Shown: positions 25,790 to 34,519 of the stretch, piece after piece
Layout: every line of letters starts with the position of its first letter
Numbering within the stretch: the first letter of the stretch is position 1
NCBI GenBank assembly: GCA_009886125.1
Contig: VFJK01000007.1
Coordinates: forward strand, 1 to 64,000
From: Geobacter sp.
GTDB lineage: Bacteria; Desulfobacterota; Desulfuromonadia; Geobacterales; DSM-12255
Reading direction: 5' to 3'
Length of the DNA stretch: 64,000 nucleotides
The notes under the pieces: model-generated
What the model was told of the DNA's origin: nothing
The model's input: the letters and a program-made list of their open reading frames with translations, nothing else
The model's database searches: none
Made by a program: the position numbers and the translations under genes

Positions 25790-26497
25790 GTGCTCTCCTA
25801 CAAATTCGACTGGTCAATAATCCTGACAGGACAATATCACGACTGGCTTGTCTCCGGCCTCAAAGTGACACTTCAGCTGTCAGTTGCCGGAATAATCCTC
25901 TCTTTTCTGCTCGGACTTGTTGTCGCAGTCATGCGGATGAGCCATCTAAAGGTCTTCAGATGGAGCGCGTGCGTCTTCCTTGAGTTCACCAGGAATACCC
26001 CTCTTCTTGTCCAGATATTTTTCTGGTACTTCGGCTCATACAAACTGCTGCCGACCGTTGTCAATGAATGGCTGAACAGCACCAGCTTTGAATTTGCCGC
26101 CGGTCTCATCGCCCTGACCATCTACACTTCGGCGTTTATCGCCGAGGATATCCGCTCCGGTGTCCTCTCGATCCCGAAAGAGCAGATGGAAGCGGCACAA
26201 AGCAGCGGTTTTTCTTATCTTCGGGCCATGCAGTTCATCATCCTTCCGCAGGCCGTCAGGATAACGGTCCCCCCCTTGGTAAACCAGTTCCTGAATCTTG
26301 CGAAGAACTCATCTCTGGCCATGACCATCGGTGTCATGGAGCTAACCTATCAGGCGCGCCAGGTGGAAAGCTATACGTTCAAGGGGTTTGAAGCATTTAC
26401 TGCAGCGACTCTCGTCTACCTGGCGATATCCATTATCATAACCTTCCTTGTGGACCAGTATAACGAGCGGGTCCTTAAGCTCCACAAGGCGGCATGA
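25790..26497 (+). CDS. Polar amino acid ABC transporter permease
   Basis: Inner-membrane permease of the His/Glu/Gln/Arg family. The GTG start follows CGGAG. A 235-residue protein with about five membrane segments: GLKVTLQLSVAGIILSFLLGLVVAVMRMS at the start, then the EFTRNTPLLVQIFFWYFGSY block and the conserved cytoplasmic EAA loop (KEQMEAAQSSGFSYLRAMQFIILPQAVRITVPPLVNQFLNLAKNSSL) that docks on the ATPase. It is followed 1 bp later by the second permease. Confidence 0.94.
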   Translation: MLSYKFDWSIILTGQYHDWLVSGLKVTLQLSVAGIILSFLLGLVVAVMRMSHLKVFRWSACVFLEFTRNTPLLVQIFFWYFGSYKLLPTVVNEWLNSTSFEFAAGLIALTIYTSAFIAEDIRSGVLSIPKEQMEAAQSSGFSYLRAMQFIILPQAVRITVPPLVNQFLNLAKNSSLAMTIGVMELTYQARQVESYTFKGFEAFTAATLVYLAISIIITFLVDQYNERVLKLHKAA

Positions 26498-26498
26498 C

Positions 26499-27200
26499 GT
26501 GACCTTCCTCTCCAATTTTCAGGTAATATCAACCAACTTTGTCTACTTCATGGTCGGCCGATGGCCTGAAGGACCTTTGGGAGGCCTCGGGCTGACCATG
26601 TACCTGGCCGTCGCCTCCTGCATACTCTCGTTTGTCGGTGGACTCATCCTCGGACTGCTCAGCGTCTCCAGGCACAGATGGATCAGCTGGCCGGTCATGC
26701 TGGTTATCAACACTATTCGCGGCATACCGCTCCTCATGGTCATCTTCTGGATGTATTTTCTTCTCCCGGCACTCTTTGGCAAAGGCTTCCCGGAAACACA
26801 GACCGTCATCCTCGGGCTGACGATCTTCACCTCCGCCTATATGTCGCAGATCGTCAGGGCCGGGATCGAAGGGATCCCGAACGGGCAGATGGAAGCGGCC
26901 ATATCGACCGGGCTGAAACATTGGCAGGCGATGGTCTACATAATCCTTCCGCAGGGGCTGAGAAACATGATCCCCTCTTTTGTGAACCAGTTCGTCTCTC
27001 TCATCAAAGACACTTCCCTTGCATTCATCGTCGGAGTATCAGAACTTACCCATGTAGGGACGCAGATCAATAACCGGACCATGGCGTTCCCGACCGAGAT
27101 CTTCTTCTTCATAGCTGTTGTCTATTTTATCCTCTGCTACGCATTCACCTCTCTCTCCAGAACGCTGGAGAAGCGGCTCTCGTGGCGCAAAGCCATCTAA
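26499..27200 (+). CDS. Polar amino acid ABC transporter permease
   Basis: Second permease of the pair. The start is placed at GTG 26499, one base beyond the preceding stop; an ATG at 26448 would lie inside the upstream gene. It has GPLGGLGLTMYLAVASCILSFVGGLILGLL, the RGIPLLMVIFWMYFLLP block, and the EAA loop NGQMEAAISTGLKHWQAMVYIILPQGLRNMIPSFVNQFVSLIKDTSLAFI. Length 233. It completes an ATPase-binding protein-permease-permease importer, probably for glutamate, aspartate or glutamine. Confidence 0.93.
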   Translation: MTFLSNFQVISTNFVYFMVGRWPEGPLGGLGLTMYLAVASCILSFVGGLILGLLSVSRHRWISWPVMLVINTIRGIPLLMVIFWMYFLLPALFGKGFPETQTVILGLTIFTSAYMSQIVRAGIEGIPNGQMEAAISTGLKHWQAMVYIILPQGLRNMIPSFVNQFVSLIKDTSLAFIVGVSELTHVGTQINNRTMAFPTEIFFFIAVVYFILCYAFTSLSRTLEKRLSWRKAI

Positions 27201-27230
27201 GCATCAGTTGAGTTGTCAAACTCCACCTTA

Positions 27231-27278
27231 ACTACTAAACTACTAAACTACTAAACTACTAAACTACTTAACTACTTA
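27231..27278. repeat. 8-bp tandem repeat (six units)
   Basis: AACTACTA occurs four times and AACTACTT twice, head to tail with no interruption, 22 bp before the ATG of the TSUP permease gene. The unit is not a multiple of three and lies outside coding sequence, so copy-number changes would alter spacing in the leader or promoter rather than the protein. No ribosome-binding site is obvious between the array and the ATG. Confidence 0.9.
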
Positions 27279-27300
27279 ACCATTTAACCCTCAACCAACC

Positions 27301-28056
27301 ATGCCAGATCCGTTAACCATGCTGCTTCTCATTACCGCCGCTTTTGTAGCCGGCCTTATAGATGCTGTGGCCGGGGGGGGCGGACTGATTACCGTCCCGG
27401 TACTCATGGGTATCGGCCTCCCACCCCAAGTTGCCCTCGGCACGAACAAACTCCAGGCATCTTTCGGCTCCGGCAGCGCCATGCTCCACTTTGTCAGGAG
27501 CGGCACGGTAAAGCTGTCAGAGTGTATCACCGGCATCATCTGGACAGCCGCCGGTGCAGTTGCCGGAGTTCTGGCCATACAGCGGCTCGATCCGGCTATC
27601 CTCAGACATCTTGTGCCATGGCTGCTCATTGCGATTGCCGTGTACACGCTTCTCACCCCCAGGCTGGGCTCTGAAGATATACACGCCCGGCTTTCCCCGA
27701 AGATCTTCTACCCGCTGTTCGGGCTCTCGATAGGCTTTTATGACGGATTTTTCGGGCCGGGGACCGGCTCGTTCTGGGCAATGGCATTTGTACTGCTGCT
27801 GGGCTGCTCGCTGGTCAAAGCAACTGCACATACAAAGGTCATGAACTTTACGAGCAACATCGTCGCTCTTGTGGTGTTTCTTATGGCTGGGCAGGTACAT
27901 CTGCTGGAAGGGATTCTGATGGGGATCGCACAGTTTGCCGGGGCCAGGATCGGAGCGAACCTGGTGATTCTAAGAGGGGCAAAATTCATCCGCCCGGTAT
28001 TCATAACAGTCGTACTGCTCGTCACCGCGAAACTGCTTTACCAGAATTATCGTTGA
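27301..28056 (+). CDS. TSUP (TauE/SafE/YfcA) family membrane transporter
   Basis: A 251-residue integral membrane protein with about eight helices. The N-terminal repeat begins FVAGLIDAVAGGGGLITVPVLMGIGLPPQVALGTNKLQ, the TSUP signature, and the second half repeats it (IGFYDGFFGPGTGSFWAMAFVLLLG...AHTKVMNFTSN). Members export sulfite, sulfoacetate or other anions; the substrate cannot be called here. The start lacks a Shine-Dalgarno and follows an 8-bp tandem array. The 3' end is 1-2 bp from the convergent DUF4388 gene with no terminator between them. Confidence 0.9.
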   Translation: MPDPLTMLLLITAAFVAGLIDAVAGGGGLITVPVLMGIGLPPQVALGTNKLQASFGSGSAMLHFVRSGTVKLSECITGIIWTAAGAVAGVLAIQRLDPAILRHLVPWLLIAIAVYTLLTPRLGSEDIHARLSPKIFYPLFGLSIGFYDGFFGPGTGSFWAMAFVLLLGCSLVKATAHTKVMNFTSNIVALVVFLMAGQVHLLEGILMGIAQFAGARIGANLVILRGAKFIRPVFITVVLLVTAKLLYQNYR

Positions 28057-28057
28057 A

Positions 28058-29275
28058 TCAGCAGTTCAGGACGTGTTCCGGAAGAAAATTGATCAGGCCG
28101 ATATAGTCATCGGTAAAAGAGTCTGATCCTGATTGCAGGCAAGGCTTCGGCAGCACCGTCCTCACCCCGCACCGGTACGAATCCAGGGTAAAGCCGATTC
28201 CCTGTCCCTGTTCAAGCTGGACCATGATGATACCTTCGAATCGTTTCGAGAGATTTTTTTGAAGGTCGAGCACCGACTTACAGGCGCCGTTACCGATAGA
28301 TGACGGTGCATCGATGATAGTACGAAGAACAGTTCCGTTCTTTACGACTGACTGCGCCTGGGCCTCGAACTCCTCGGCACTCCCGCAGGGTTTCAGGTCA
28401 ACCCCGAAACTCCGCGACAAAACCTCCAGCGTATAGATCAGCAGACTGTCCGAGCTGAAGATCACTACCGGGGGGAGTGAGGTCTCACTGACTGAGTCGA
28501 CACCGGGAGCATGAGTATGACTGGCGAGGAGTGAAGCAAGTTTTTCCTTGTCAGACTCGGACAGATGCGGCGCAATTTCAGTAATCCGTGCCCTCTGGAA
28601 GCTCATCGGGTCAAACTCTGCAGCCCCGGAAAAAGCCTGTGGCAGTCTGGCCGTTATCTGATCAATCTCGGAAAGGCCAAGGTCGTCGACCGATATGAGC
28701 TCTTCGACTATCGCTGCCATAGCCTCAGACTCTTCAGAGTCATCATCGATCAGCCCGTCACGCTTCCTTTCGTCAAATATGCGCAAGGCATCCATCAGGA
28801 TACTCTGCGTATTCAGGTTGACCTCATGGTCCATCTTCTCGGGATAGTACCTGAACTCGCTGTCAGCCACCTCCACATGGTGCTCTAGTGTGAATTTACC
28901 TTTTTTCCAGGTCAGGATCTCGACAATAGTCATTTCGATCAGGTGCTGCAGGCCTTTATATGCATCCTTCTCCTGAACCAGTTCCATCTCGATCAGGGTT
29001 ATTGCAAGCGGTTTTCTGGCATCTCCATCAAGCTGCTGCTTCTTGAGCCCCTGCTCCAGCTGCTCCTGAGAGATCAGCCCCATATCGACAAGAAGTTGCC
29101 CTATCCTGACGCTGTTGTTGAGATGGGAGGCACTGACGATGAACCCATCCTTGAAAACCAGCTGGCTCTCCCCTTTACGGCCACTGACAGTAAGGAGACC
29201 CGATTTTCTGCTGGAATTTATGAGCTGGATCACATCCACTATTGGCAGATGCTCAAGTTCTCCGTGAAATGACAT
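28058..29275 (-). CDS. DUF4388 (PatA-like) regulatory protein
   Basis: A 405-residue cytoplasmic protein. The N-terminal DUF4388 domain (about 1-110: FHGELEHLPIVDVIQLINSSRKSGLLTVSG) is the PATAN-type domain typical of deltaproteobacterial signalling proteins. It is followed by GQLLVDMGLISQEQLEQGLKKQQ, a GspE/PilB N-terminal-like helical segment, and QKDAYKGLQHLIEMTIVEILTWKKGKFTLE. The C-terminal part (about 275-400, VVIFSSDSLLIYTLEVLSRSFGVDLKPCGSAEEFEAQA) looks like a degenerate receiver without clear phospho-site. The role is probably in type IV pilus, motility or GTPase signalling. No partner is adjacent. Confidence 0.8.
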   Translation of the reverse strand: MSFHGELEHLPIVDVIQLINSSRKSGLLTVSGRKGESQLVFKDGFIVSASHLNNSVRIGQLLVDMGLISQEQLEQGLKKQQLDGDARKPLAITLIEMELVQEKDAYKGLQHLIEMTIVEILTWKKGKFTLEHHVEVADSEFRYYPEKMDHEVNLNTQSILMDALRIFDERKRDGLIDDDSEESEAMAAIVEELISVDDLGLSEIDQITARLPQAFSGAAEFDPMSFQRARITEIAPHLSESDKEKLASLLASHTHAPGVDSVSETSLPPVVIFSSDSLLIYTLEVLSRSFGVDLKPCGSAEEFEAQAQSVVKNGTVLRTIIDAPSSIGNGACKSVLDLQKNLSKRFEGIIMVQLEQGQGIGFTLDSYRCGVRTVLPKPCLQSGSDSFTDDYIGLINFLPEHVLNC

Positions 29276-29459
29276 GCCTGCTGCTCCCTTTGGAAAGATT
29301 ACTGCTGAAAAATCGAAACGATTATAACAGCAAAATCATTTTCCTGCCAGAATCTCTGTAAACTATTTTGATCATTCCACCATCTTCACCCTGCTTTCCA
29401 TATAGCGGATGATATGTTATAGTTCCCTTCCATCATCAACAGCTGTCGGAGGAACGACT

Positions 29460-30620
29460 ATGCAAAGAGTCCTGTTTTTTATACTGGCCGCAACAATGGT
29501 AGCGTTTTCCGGAAAAGCAACTGCTGCAGAAATCACGGCTGTTTCTTCAATTACCCAGTCCGCTTTTGCACAAAAACTCGTAGACACCCTCGGGTGGGGA
29601 GAAGGGCTTCCGGACAAGCCGGTGGATAAGGATTACTTTACCATTCTAAGGGGGAACAGGACCTTCAAATTCGAAGCCGAGGATGCGTATGACCGGCAGG
29701 ACGATAATGTTTCCTTCAGAAACTATCTTCTTTTCGGTCCATTCTCCGGCGCTGGCTGGCTACATGGACCAAGCTCACCGGCAGCAGTCCACTTCAGGGT
29801 CTTCATACCGATATCAGGCAGATACACGGTCAAAGTTTCTGCCCAGGGGGATAACCAGCTCTGGTCAATTGCCGGCAAAGCCTTCAAGCTTAACAGCGGC
29901 CCGAAGTTTAAAGAGTCCGTGCTGGGGCAGGCTGTCATAACCGCCGGATTCCTCGACTTCAACGCAGTGATTCCACCCGGTGGCGCAATCGACTATATCA
30001 TCCTTACCGCGCCCTCATTCGCACCAGTCGAACCCCTTGCCGGATGGAGTCCCGCTGCCCCGCTGACTGGAGGAGCAGTTGACGAGGTAACAGCGGCGCT
30101 GCTATCTCTTGAACAGCAGCTGCCCGAAGATAAAGAGTATCTAAAAAAGATAGTCAGGGTCGGAGCCATATCGCCACCCCCTGCCGGTTTTTATGTCACT
30201 GACAAACAGATGCTGGGCAAACCTGTTGCTCCCACATGGTTGCGGGCAGGAAATTCGCCGGCGACTCTCTCCATCCCTCTGCAGACGGACAGCTTATCGG
30301 TGTATGGAATACGGGTTCACTTTCTGGGTGGAGAGCTGACTGCCGGTTTTGCTTCAAATTCGGTAACGGTCAAGGGCGCCCCTTCCCTTGACTGGGTGGA
30401 CGCCGGGACCTTCAGGCTCCCTAAAGGTGACACCTCGCTTCAGCTGCTGGTCCCTACGGCAGGAGGCGTCGACGTCATCGAGATCAGCAAAAAGCTGACA
30501 GCACCGTCTGATTATGCATCTGTGGCAAAATCATCCCGGAAAAGCGACTCATTGATAAAACCTGAAGAGCTCGACAGCATTCTCAAGTCGCTTCAGGAAA
30601 AGTTCAAAGAGAGAAGATGA
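29460..30620 (+). CDS. Exported protein with two beta-sandwich (CBM-like) domains, unknown
   Basis: Start set at 29460 after CGGAGGAACG, giving signal peptide 1-22 (ends TAA-AE). I do not recognise a named family. Two regions look like all-beta, carbohydrate-binding-like domains: about 50-180 (FKFEAEDAYDRQ...FRVFIPISGRYTVKVSAQG...AIDYIILTAPS) and about 250-345 (ATLSIPLQTDSLSVYGIRVHFLGG...LQLLVPTAGGVDVIEISK). A helical, charged tail follows. The gene runs straight into comEC (one base between stop and start). A role in envelope or DNA uptake could be guessed from that position only. Confidence 0.7.
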   Translation: MQRVLFFILAATMVAFSGKATAAEITAVSSITQSAFAQKLVDTLGWGEGLPDKPVDKDYFTILRGNRTFKFEAEDAYDRQDDNVSFRNYLLFGPFSGAGWLHGPSSPAAVHFRVFIPISGRYTVKVSAQGDNQLWSIAGKAFKLNSGPKFKESVLGQAVITAGFLDFNAVIPPGGAIDYIILTAPSFAPVEPLAGWSPAAPLTGGAVDEVTAALLSLEQQLPEDKEYLKKIVRVGAISPPPAGFYVTDKQMLGKPVAPTWLRAGNSPATLSIPLQTDSLSVYGIRVHFLGGELTAGFASNSVTVKGAPSLDWVDAGTFRLPKGDTSLQLLVPTAGGVDVIEISKKLTAPSDYASVAKSSRKSDSLIKPEELDSILKSLQEKFKERR

Positions 30621-30621
30621 C

Positions 30622-33042
30622 TTGAAAGCCGTGCTCCGGCTCCCCCCTCTCCTCCTCCCGTTCTGCTTTTTATCTCTGGGAATCGCCGCGGCAGTGGGTC
30701 TCGGCATATTTCTCCCTGCGCCGCTGAAATTCTGCCTGCTGCTGCTTCCTGTTCCATTTGTCTTTTTCAAATCCGGGAATTTCCTCTCACTGGGTCTTTC
30801 CCCGCTCCTGCTCATTGCCGGAAACCTGATGATACAGCAGGTTCTTATCGGAGATCCGCAGCAGCGCTCTGCCCTGGAGCAGCAGATCAACATCCTTTAT
30901 ACGGCAGAAGGGACCGTTGCCCAGCGCCCCGAATTCAAAGATGGCGGCTACAGGCTTCTGGTCAGAGCTGACTCGGTAAAGCCTCTGGAGTCGGATAAGG
31001 CACCGGTTCATCTGAACGGAATGCTCCTGTTACGGGTAGGGAGCAGTTCAAGAGCACTCTACAGTGGCGACAGGGTACGTTTTACCGGAAAACTGCGGCC
31101 GCCCAGAAACCTCGGAACACCAGGAGAGTTCGACACCGAGCGGTTCTATGCTCTGAAAGGTATTGTTGCGACGTCATTTGTAAAGAGCGATGCTGATATC
31201 GTTCTGCTCCCCGGCACCAATGGATCGGGATTCCAGCGGCATTTCGACACCATGGCAAGACGTATCGGCGATTTTATCATGAAGACTCTCCCCGGGACTG
31301 AAGGAGGGATCATGAAAGCACTTCTCATAGGTGACATATCTGACATCCCTCAGGAGATGAAAGACTCCTACAGCAGAACAGGCGTCAACCACATTCTCTC
31401 TATCTCCGGCTTTCACGTCGGAATCGTCACAATCGCCCTTTTTCAGCTCTGTTTAATCATCTCCAGGATCTTTCCGACCCTGCTCCTGTACCTGAACTTC
31501 AGACGCTTCGCCTGCATCGCGACTCTGCCGATTGTCCTCTATTACATGTTCCTTTCAGGGGCTGCACCGGCAACCTCACGATCGGTACTGATGCTTGTCG
31601 TTCTGATGATCGGACTCCTTCTGGAACAGGAATCAGATCATCTGAACTCGCTTGCACTGGCAGCAATGACGCTGCTGCTCATCAACCCTGCAAATCTTTA
31701 CGACATCTCTTTTCAGCTCTCATTCCTTGCACTATGGGGCATGACGATCCTGACCCCAATGATCATGAAAAGATTCGAGCCGGTAGATGCAAGCTGGAAA
31801 CGGAACCTCATCCTCTTCGCCGCAGCATCATTAGCTGCAGTGTCAGCAACATACCTCCCGGTTGCATTCTACTTCCAGCAGAGTTCTGTCACCGGGATCA
31901 TCAGCAATTTTTTCATCGTACCGATACTCGGATACGGTGCTGTCGTGAGCGGATTCGCTTCTCTCCCGCTGATTTTTCCGACTCCGGCCATTGCAGCCTG
32001 GCTTCTCAAGGCAGCCGGTTTTCTGGTAACCATTTCGAACACGATAATCTCGTGGCTGGACCGGATACCTCTGCTCCCGGTATTCATTCCGTCAGAAGCG
32101 GACATCATTATCTTCCTGACTGCACTTCTGCTGATGACTGTCATTAAGGACATTCGTGCAAAGTATATCCTTCTTGTATCAGCACCGTTCTTCATCATCC
32201 TCCTCCATCAACTCCCGAACAAAGGAACTGATTTTGCACTCAAAATCGACTTCCTCAGTGTCGGCCAGGGGGAATCTACACTCATAACCTTCAGCAATGG
32301 TGAGCGAATGCTTATTGACGGAGGAGGTTCCCTTTTTGAAAACGGATGGGATGTCGGAAAGAAGCTGATTCTTCCGGTGTTACGGAGATCAGGTGTCAGG
32401 AAGATCGATTACCTGGTGCTGACTCACGCTCATCCCGACCACCTCCAGGGGGTTCAAGCCGTCGCATCCGAGCTGCCGGTCGGAGAATTCTGGGAAAGCG
32501 GGATCAACTCGGGAGAGCATTATCGCCGGCTCAAAGTGATCCTTGAGCAACGCGGCATTCCTATCAGAATCTGCAACTCCGGTTCTCCACAGAGAGAAAT
32601 TTCCGGTATACAGGTACAATGCCTGTACCCCTTTGCGGCAAAATCGCTTCACCTGATGCATGATGACCTGAATGAGACTTCTCTTGTTCTGCGTCTGGAA
32701 TCAGACTGCTTTTCAGCCCTGTTTACCGGAGATATCGGCGTTGCAACAGAGTACGATCTGGTTCAGCAAGGGGTAGAACTCCGGTCGTCTCTTCTTAAAG
32801 TAGCTCACCATGGAAGCCGCTACTCCTCCTTTCACCGCTTTCTCGATGCCGTCTCGCCTGAAATCGCCCTTATAGGTGCGGGCTACAACAACAGTTTCAG
32901 ACTCCCGGCCATCGAGACTCTTGATAAATTGTCAGAACGCGGCATAAAAACATTCAGAACAGATCTTGACGGCACAGTGACTGTCATCTTTCCGAAAAGT
33001 GGCGAAAAGCCCGTAATATCAGCTTTTAAAAAGGCAATTTAA
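30622..33042 (+). CDS. comEC: ComEC/Rec2 family DNA internalisation protein
   Basis: Inner-membrane channel protein for single-stranded DNA uptake during transformation. An N-terminal membrane anchor and DUF4131/OB part (about 1-200) are followed by the competence domain (about 225-500: GGIMKALLIGDISDIPQEMKDSYSRTGVNHILSISGFHVGI). The C-terminal metallo-beta-lactamase domain (about 535-780) has LSVGQGESTLI, the metal motif THAHPDH near 600 and VAHHGSRYSS. Length 806 is typical. The start is TTG at 30622, one base after the upstream stop, preceded by GAGAGAAGA. The window has no other competence gene, but the LysM and amidase genes nearby act on the same envelope. Confidence 0.93.
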   Translation: MKAVLRLPPLLLPFCFLSLGIAAAVGLGIFLPAPLKFCLLLLPVPFVFFKSGNFLSLGLSPLLLIAGNLMIQQVLIGDPQQRSALEQQINILYTAEGTVAQRPEFKDGGYRLLVRADSVKPLESDKAPVHLNGMLLLRVGSSSRALYSGDRVRFTGKLRPPRNLGTPGEFDTERFYALKGIVATSFVKSDADIVLLPGTNGSGFQRHFDTMARRIGDFIMKTLPGTEGGIMKALLIGDISDIPQEMKDSYSRTGVNHILSISGFHVGIVTIALFQLCLIISRIFPTLLLYLNFRRFACIATLPIVLYYMFLSGAAPATSRSVLMLVVLMIGLLLEQESDHLNSLALAAMTLLLINPANLYDISFQLSFLALWGMTILTPMIMKRFEPVDASWKRNLILFAAASLAAVSATYLPVAFYFQQSSVTGIISNFFIVPILGYGAVVSGFASLPLIFPTPAIAAWLLKAAGFLVTISNTIISWLDRIPLLPVFIPSEADIIIFLTALLLMTVIKDIRAKYILLVSAPFFIILLHQLPNKGTDFALKIDFLSVGQGESTLITFSNGERMLIDGGGSLFENGWDVGKKLILPVLRRSGVRKIDYLVLTHAHPDHLQGVQAVASELPVGEFWESGINSGEHYRRLKVILEQRGIPIRICNSGSPQREISGIQVQCLYPFAAKSLHLMHDDLNETSLVLRLESDCFSALFTGDIGVATEYDLVQQGVELRSSLLKVAHHGSRYSSFHRFLDAVSPEIALIGAGYNNSFRLPAIETLDKLSERGIKTFRTDLDGTVTVIFPKSGEKPVISAFKKAI

Positions 33043-33071
33043 TTGACACCTCAATCATTGTTCTGTATTTT
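33043..33071 (+). promoter_or_regulatory. Sigma70-like promoter for the REC-GGDEF/hisS unit
   Basis: TTGACA at 33043-33048 and TATTTT at 33066-33071 with 17-bp spacing. It lies immediately after the comEC stop and before the response regulator. It is similar in sequence to the promoter at 41370. Confidence 0.5.
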
Positions 33072-33118
33072 TAGAACGATATAATATTTCTCTCTATTCC
33101 CTTATCTGGAGCATTTCG

Positions 33119-34519
33119 ATGGGTAAGATCCTATTAGTAGAAGATGATGCCTTTTTCAGGGAAATTTTTTCCGATCTCCTTAGAGAAGACGGTTATCATG
33201 TAGACACGGCATCATCAGGCAATGAAGCCCTCTTCAGGCTCGCAAACGGCAGCTACGATCTTGTGGTCACCGATATGGTGCTTCAGGATATAAGCGGTCT
33301 TGACGTTCTCGCTCGGGCAAAACAGCTGGATAGTGACACTGAAGTCATTGTAGTCACCGGATATGGGAACATGGAGTCAGCCATCTATGCGCTCAAAAAC
33401 GGTGCCAGGGACTATCTTATCAAGCCGATCAGCCATGACGAGTTCAAGCATGTCATCAAGCTCTCCATGGAGCAGAGGCGGCTGCTGGATGAGAACCAGG
33501 GGCTTAAAGACCAGATCCGGCTTTTCCAGACAAGCCAGACCATAGCTAACTGCATAGACATAGACAGGATACAGTCGTTGGTTCTGGAGGCTGTCATCAA
33601 GGAGACAGGGTCTGAAAAAGGCTTTTCCTGCCTCAGGGATGCAAGCAGGGATATTTATCTCATGGAGAGCAAAGGACTCTCAAGTGAGGAGGCCGACCGA
33701 CTCAATGAAGAGATCAAGCTGGTATTCAATTGGGAGGAAGAGACCTTTTCCGACCCGGTCAACCTGAAGATAAATCTGGCTGATCCCCCGACCGGAGAAG
33801 AGGCTGAGTTCCTTATCCTGCCGCTCAGCAGCAAATCCGGCCTCCAGGGAGTCATTGTCATCCTGAACAACACAGGCAGAGCTTTGATCCCCCCGGAAAA
33901 GTCCGGTAACATCCACTTTCTGATGGAACAGTCTACTCTTGCCCTTGAAAACGCCGGGCGGTACTCAGTTGCCAAAGACCTCCTCAACATTGATGAACTG
34001 ACAGGGCTCTACAACTACAGATATCTGGAGATAGCCCTTGAGCGTGAGATCAAGAGGGCCGAGCGCTACGGGTTGAGCATGTCGGTCATATTCCTTGATG
34101 TCGATTCGCTTAAAACCGTCAATGATTCTTACGGGCATCTTATCGGCAGTCGTGTACTCAAGGAGATCGGTGGCGTTCTCAAAAAATCCGTTCGTGAAGT
34201 TGACATCGTCATAAGGTACGGCGGAGACGAATACACGATCATCCTCATCGAAACCGGCAGACAGGGCGCATCGATTGTCGCAGAGCGTATCCGGAAGACG
34301 ATTGACAGCCACCTTTTTCCGATTGATGGAAGTCGTCACGCAAAACTGACTGCCAGCCTTGGCTTCGCATGCTTTCCTGAAGACACTAAATCCAAACTCG
34401 AACTGCTGGAGATGGCAGACCGTGCTATGTATCACGGCAAAGCAAGCGGCAAGAACATTGTCGCCCATATGTCAGAAAGCCTTGCAGGGCCAGATATGGA
34501 GCACAAAGAGTGTCTATAA
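33119..34519 (+). CDS. Response regulator diguanylate cyclase (REC-GAF-like-GGDEF)
   Basis: Predicted phosphorylation-controlled c-di-GMP synthase. REC domain residues 1-120 with Asp8/9, phospho-acceptor Asp52 (VVTDMVL) and Lys near 102 (LIKP). The middle region (about 135-285) is GAF-like. The GGDEF domain (about 300-450) has the active-site variant GGDEY near 367 and an upstream RxxD (REVD) inhibitory site five residues before it, so product inhibition is expected. No kinase is adjacent upstream. The histidine kinase at 35.8 kb is paired with another regulator. The 3' end overlaps hisS by ten bases. Confidence 0.93.
   Translation: MGKILLVEDDAFFREIFSDLLREDGYHVDTASSGNEALFRLANGSYDLVVTDMVLQDISGLDVLARAKQLDSDTEVIVVTGYGNMESAIYALKNGARDYLIKPISHDEFKHVIKLSMEQRRLLDENQGLKDQIRLFQTSQTIANCIDIDRIQSLVLEAVIKETGSEKGFSCLRDASRDIYLMESKGLSSEEADRLNEEIKLVFNWEEETFSDPVNLKINLADPPTGEEAEFLILPLSSKSGLQGVIVILNNTGRALIPPEKSGNIHFLMEQSTLALENAGRYSVAKDLLNIDELTGLYNYRYLEIALEREIKRAERYGLSMSVIFLDVDSLKTVNDSYGHLIGSRVLKEIGGVLKKSVREVDIVIRYGGDEYTIILIETGRQGASIVAERIRKTIDSHLFPIDGSRHAKLTASLGFACFPEDTKSKLELLEMADRAMYHGKASGKNIVAHMSESLAGPDMEHKECL

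Noticed and set aside
27231-27278. CRISPR array
   Set aside because: Units are 8 bp and contiguous with no spacers. No CRISPR repeat-spacer pattern was seen anywhere in the window.
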